Assembly: GCA_028278525.1 (NCBI GenBank)
Contig: JANQEE010000069.1
Coordinates: 150,611 to 214,610 of the forward strand
Length of the DNA stretch: 64,000 bases
Source: Minwuiaceae bacterium
Lineage (GTDB): Bacteria; Pseudomonadota; Alphaproteobacteria; Minwuiales; Minwuiaceae
Direction: 5' to 3'
The notes below the pieces were generated by a model, which was not told the origin of the DNA, searched no databases, and saw only the letters and a program-made list of their open reading frames with translations. Positions 61,651 to 64,000 of the stretch are shown here, one piece after another; within the stretch, counting starts at the first letter, position 1, and each line of letters opens with the position of its first letter. The position numbers were made by a program, and so were the translations under genes.

Positions 61651-62661
61651 CTACTTTCGCGCGACCAGTTGGCCGATAACTATTCTTACCAGGCCGGACG
61701 CGCCGAACGGCATGACGTAAACGGTCAGGATCAGGAACACCCCATAGACCGCCCAGGCCAAGCCGTCGGAAATCTCGTTCGCGATGTTCGGCACGAACAG
61801 GATGAACAGGCCGCCGAAAATCGCGCCGGAAATCGATGCGACGCCGCCGACCACGAGGCCGACCAACAAGGCGACCGCCAGCAGGAACGTGAAGCTGTCG
61901 GGCGCGACATACTGGATAACGATGGCGCTGAGCGCGCCGGCGACGCCAGTGTAAAGCGCGCTGACGCCGAAGGTCAGAGACTTGTAGAACGCGGTGTTGA
62001 TGCCCATCGTACGCGCGGCGATCGGATTGTCCCGGATGGCGATCATCGCCCGGCCCGGCCTGCTGCGCACCATATTCCAGGCACACACGAACAGGATCAG
62101 CATAACGAACAGGGTGAAGTAATAGAGCCACTGATCGTCGCTGATCGGCAGACCGAACGGCGCCTCCGGCTTATCCAGGTCGATACCCTGAACGCCGCCG
62201 GTCCAGTGCTCCAACGGCTCGTATTTAAGGATCTGCGGCATAGCGACGGCCAGGGCGAAGGTCGCCAATGCGAGATAAAGCCCGTCGAGCCTCAGCGCCG
62301 GCAACCCGAACAGGAACCCTGCGATCAGGCAGATAACGCCGGCCGGTATCAGCGTCGCATAGTACGGCACGCCGAACTGGTCCATCAGAATGGCCGCCGT
62401 ATAGGCGCCGATCGCATAGAACGCGCTGTGGCCGAGCGAGAACTGGCCGTTGAAGCCGGTCAGCAGGTTGAGCCCCAGGATAGCAATCGCGTAGATCGCC
62501 GCCTGGGTGTACTGGAAGGCGTAGAAGTCGCTGATGAACAGCGGCAGCAGCAACGCGACGACGAGAAACAGCGCGAGCCCGCCCTTCCGCCACACCGCAA
62601 GCGATACGCCGGCCAGCGTAAGGTCGGCGGTGCCGTCGGCAATGTCGGTTTCTACAGCCAT
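61651..62661 (-). CDS. livM: ABC transporter permease LivM type
   Basis: A 336-residue permease with about eight to ten helices and the LivM signature LNLLTGFNGQFSLGHSAFYAIGAYTAA. It partners the LivH-type subunit. The ATG at 62661 is used; a GTG at 62670 overlapping the livH stop (GTGA) is an alternative and would add three residues. Confidence 0.92.
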   Translation of the reverse strand: MAVETDIADGTADLTLAGVSLAVWRKGGLALFLVVALLLPLFISDFYAFQYTQAAIYAIAILGLNLLTGFNGQFSLGHSAFYAIGAYTAAILMDQFGVPYYATLIPAGVICLIAGFLFGLPALRLDGLYLALATFALAVAMPQILKYEPLEHWTGGVQGIDLDKPEAPFGLPISDDQWLYYFTLFVMLILFVCAWNMVRSRPGRAMIAIRDNPIAARTMGINTAFYKSLTFGVSALYTGVAGALSAIVIQYVAPDSFTFLLAVALLVGLVVGGVASISGAIFGGLFILFVPNIANEISDGLAWAVYGVFLILTVYVMPFGASGLVRIVIGQLVARK

Positions 62662-62666
62662 CTTCG

Positions 62667-63545
62667 TCACACCCTGCTAACGACGGTTCGGCCGAACAGC
62701 CCGCTGGGCCTGACCAGGAGAACCGTTACGATAAGAACCAGCGCGACCGAGAGCTTCAGCTCGCTGCCGATGAACGGGATGAACGTGCCGGCAAGGTTTT
62801 CCACGACTCCGACCAGGAAGCCGCCGACCACCGCGCCGCCCGGGCTGGTCAGGCCGCCGACCACGGCGCCGGCAAAGCCGTACAGCAATATGCCGACCAT
62901 CATGTTCGGTTCCAGGAACACCACATGGGCGATCATCATGCCGCCCACCGCGCCGACCGCCGCGGCAAGCCCCCAGCCGAGCGCCAGCATCCAGCCGACG
63001 CTGATGCCGACCAGTCTCGCGGAATCCGGATTTGCCGCCGCCGCCTGCATGGCCAGGCCGACACGGGTGAACCGGAAGAACAGGTAGATCAGCGCCAGCA
63101 TGATCAGCGTCACCACGATCATCCCGATCTCGTGCGCACCGATCAGCGTGGTCTCGAACACCGACTCTTTCGGGAACGGGCTCGGGAACTCCTTGATCGT
63201 GAAGTCCCAGATAAACCCGGCGACGGAGTTGAATGCGGAGAACAATGCAATGAAGACGATGATATGGCTTAAGACCGGGGCGTTTTTGATCGGCGCGAAC
63301 ACCACCCGCTCCAGCACCACGCCGGCGACGAAGGAAACGGCGACGGTCGCGAAGAAAGCGACCCAGTAGGGCGAACCCCACTGCATCAACTGCCAGGCGA
63401 CGAACGTGCTGAACATCGCCATCTCGCCCTGGGCGAAATTGAAGTGGTCGATCGCCTGATAAATCATCACCACCGCAAGGGCGAGGCAGGCGTAGATCCC
63501 ACCCGTGGCCAGACCGGACAAGACTTGTTGAAGAAAGAGATCCAT
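62667..63545 (-). CDS. livH: ABC transporter permease LivH type
   Basis: A 292-residue permease with about eight helices. Typical features: LQQVLSGLATGGIYACLALAVVMIYQAIDHFNFAQGEMAMF at the N terminus and GFAGAVVGGLTSPGGAVVGGFLVGVVENL near the C terminus. It forms the channel with LivM. Confidence 0.93.
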   Translation of the reverse strand: MDLFLQQVLSGLATGGIYACLALAVVMIYQAIDHFNFAQGEMAMFSTFVAWQLMQWGSPYWVAFFATVAVSFVAGVVLERVVFAPIKNAPVLSHIIVFIALFSAFNSVAGFIWDFTIKEFPSPFPKESVFETTLIGAHEIGMIVVTLIMLALIYLFFRFTRVGLAMQAAAANPDSARLVGISVGWMLALGWGLAAAVGAVGGMMIAHVVFLEPNMMVGILLYGFAGAVVGGLTSPGGAVVGGFLVGVVENLAGTFIPFIGSELKLSVALVLIVTVLLVRPSGLFGRTVVSRV

Positions 63546-63563
63546 GACGCGTTACGGTCCGTT

Positions 63564-64000
63564 CTAATAGCCGAGATAGGATTGGCGGATCGATTCGTCG
63601 CTTTGGAAGTATTCCGCGGTGCCGGACATCACGACATTGCCAGTCTCCAGCAGGTAGGCGTGGCTTGCCAGGTCGAGCGCCAGCGACGCGTTCTGCTCCA
63701 CCAGCAGCATGCTGACCTTTTCCTCCTGGTTGATGGTGCGCAAGATGCCGAACAGTTCCTGCACCAGCAGCGGCGCCAGGCCGAACGACGGCTCGTCCAA
63801 CAGCATCAGCCGCGGCCGCATCATCAGCGCGCGGCCGACGGCCAGCATCTGCTGCTCGCCGCCGCTGAGCGTGCCCGCCTGCTGCGTGCTGCGTTCCCGC
63901 AACCGGGGGAAATAGCCGTAGACGCGATCCATATCCTGTGCGATGCCGGCTTTGTCCTTGCGGGTCATGGCGCCCAGTTTCAGGTTCTCCGCGACCGTCT
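63564..64000 (-). CDS. livF: ABC transporter ATP-binding protein LivF type (5' end beyond window)
   Basis: The C-terminal about 145 residues of a LivF-like ATPase. The ABC signature LSGGEQQM, Walker B LMLLDEPSFGLAP and the H-loop-like VEQNASLALDLASHAYLLETG are visible. Reading continues to the right edge (TVAENLKLGAMTRK), so Walker A lies outside. LivG is not in view and may be upstream. Confidence 0.93.
   Translation of the reverse strand, partial: TVAENLKLGAMTRKDKAGIAQDMDRVYGYFPRLRERSTQQAGTLSGGEQQMLAVGRALMMRPRLMLLDEPSFGLAPLLVQELFGILRTINQEEKVSMLLVEQNASLALDLASHAYLLETGNVVMSGTAEYFQSDESIRQSYLGY

Overview
The window reads as one contiguous piece of a high-GC alphaproteobacterial chromosome, most like a free-living, probably aquatic member of the Rhodospirillales or relatives. 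This rests on gene content and arrangement: an alphaproteobacterial-style cpa/tad pilus locus, a ccoNOQP-ccoGHIS operon with an FNR/FixK-type box, a pqqABCDE operon, TRAP and Liv transporters, and many acyl-CoA and one-carbon genes. I see no rRNA, tRNA, insertion sequence, phage gene or CRISPR array. Genes are dense, with frequent 1-4 bp stop/start overlaps. The clearest compositional break is the AT-rich stretch around 7.54-7.85 kb.

Layout. (1) 0.2-5.8 kb: an SDR-fold protein lacking the catalytic Tyr, a MarR regulator, a four-cysteine FNR-type regulator with an FNR box in its promoter region, two unknown genes, and a DUF993 plus Gfo/Idh/MocA pair. (2) 5.9-18 kb: a tad/cpa type IVc pilus locus. 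A vWA-domain tad gene faces away from flp-cpaA-cpaB-cpaC-cpaD-cpaE-cpaF-tadB-tadC-tadE-tadE/G across an AT-rich control region. A three-PAS hybrid histidine kinase follows (18.2-20.7 kb). (3) 21-32.5 kb: acyl-CoA and alcohol metabolism, comprising a Zn alcohol dehydrogenase, a split MFE-2-like pair (SDR and double-hotdog hydratase), a CoA-transferase lacking its catalytic Glu, a CPA2 antiporter, a MaoC/CaiB/acyl-CoA dehydrogenase operon and an AtuA-like pair. (4) 32.6-38.6 kb: a TRAP transporter, then MetF-like and MttB-like genes, suggesting use of methylated amines. (5) 38.7-47.3 kb: a DUF2189 membrane protein with its own FNR box, and the cbb3 oxidase operon ccoN-O-Q-P-G-H-I-S, including the short ccoQ and ccoS genes. 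(6) 47.4-50.7 kb: pqqABCDE, including the 27-residue pqqA. (7) 50.7-58 kb: a six-gene minus-strand unit (NIPSNAP, cupin, ThDP enzyme, mtnA-like isomerase, PfkB kinase, class II aldolase) and a divergent second ThDP enzyme. The isomerase, kinase and aldolase match the logic of 5-deoxyribose/methylthioribose salvage (the DHAP shunt). (8) 58-64 kb: an acyl-CoA ligase, a kappa-GST/HCCA-isomerase-like protein and a branched-chain amino acid type ABC transporter whose livF runs off the right edge.

How the parts connect. The FNR-type regulator has four Cys and an E-x-x-S-R recognition helix. Three matching 14-bp boxes lie at its own promoter, upstream of the DUF2189 gene and upstream of ccoN, so they form a small predicted low-oxygen regulon. 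PqqE is a radical-SAM enzyme that releases 5'-deoxyadenosine, and it sits tail to tail with a cluster fit to dispose of 5-deoxyribose. The most unusual points are this extended salvage cluster with its ThDP enzymes, a duplicated N-terminal helical module in CpaF, the Glu-to-Gly change in the CoA-transferase, and a 16-bp perfect hairpin between tadC and tadE.
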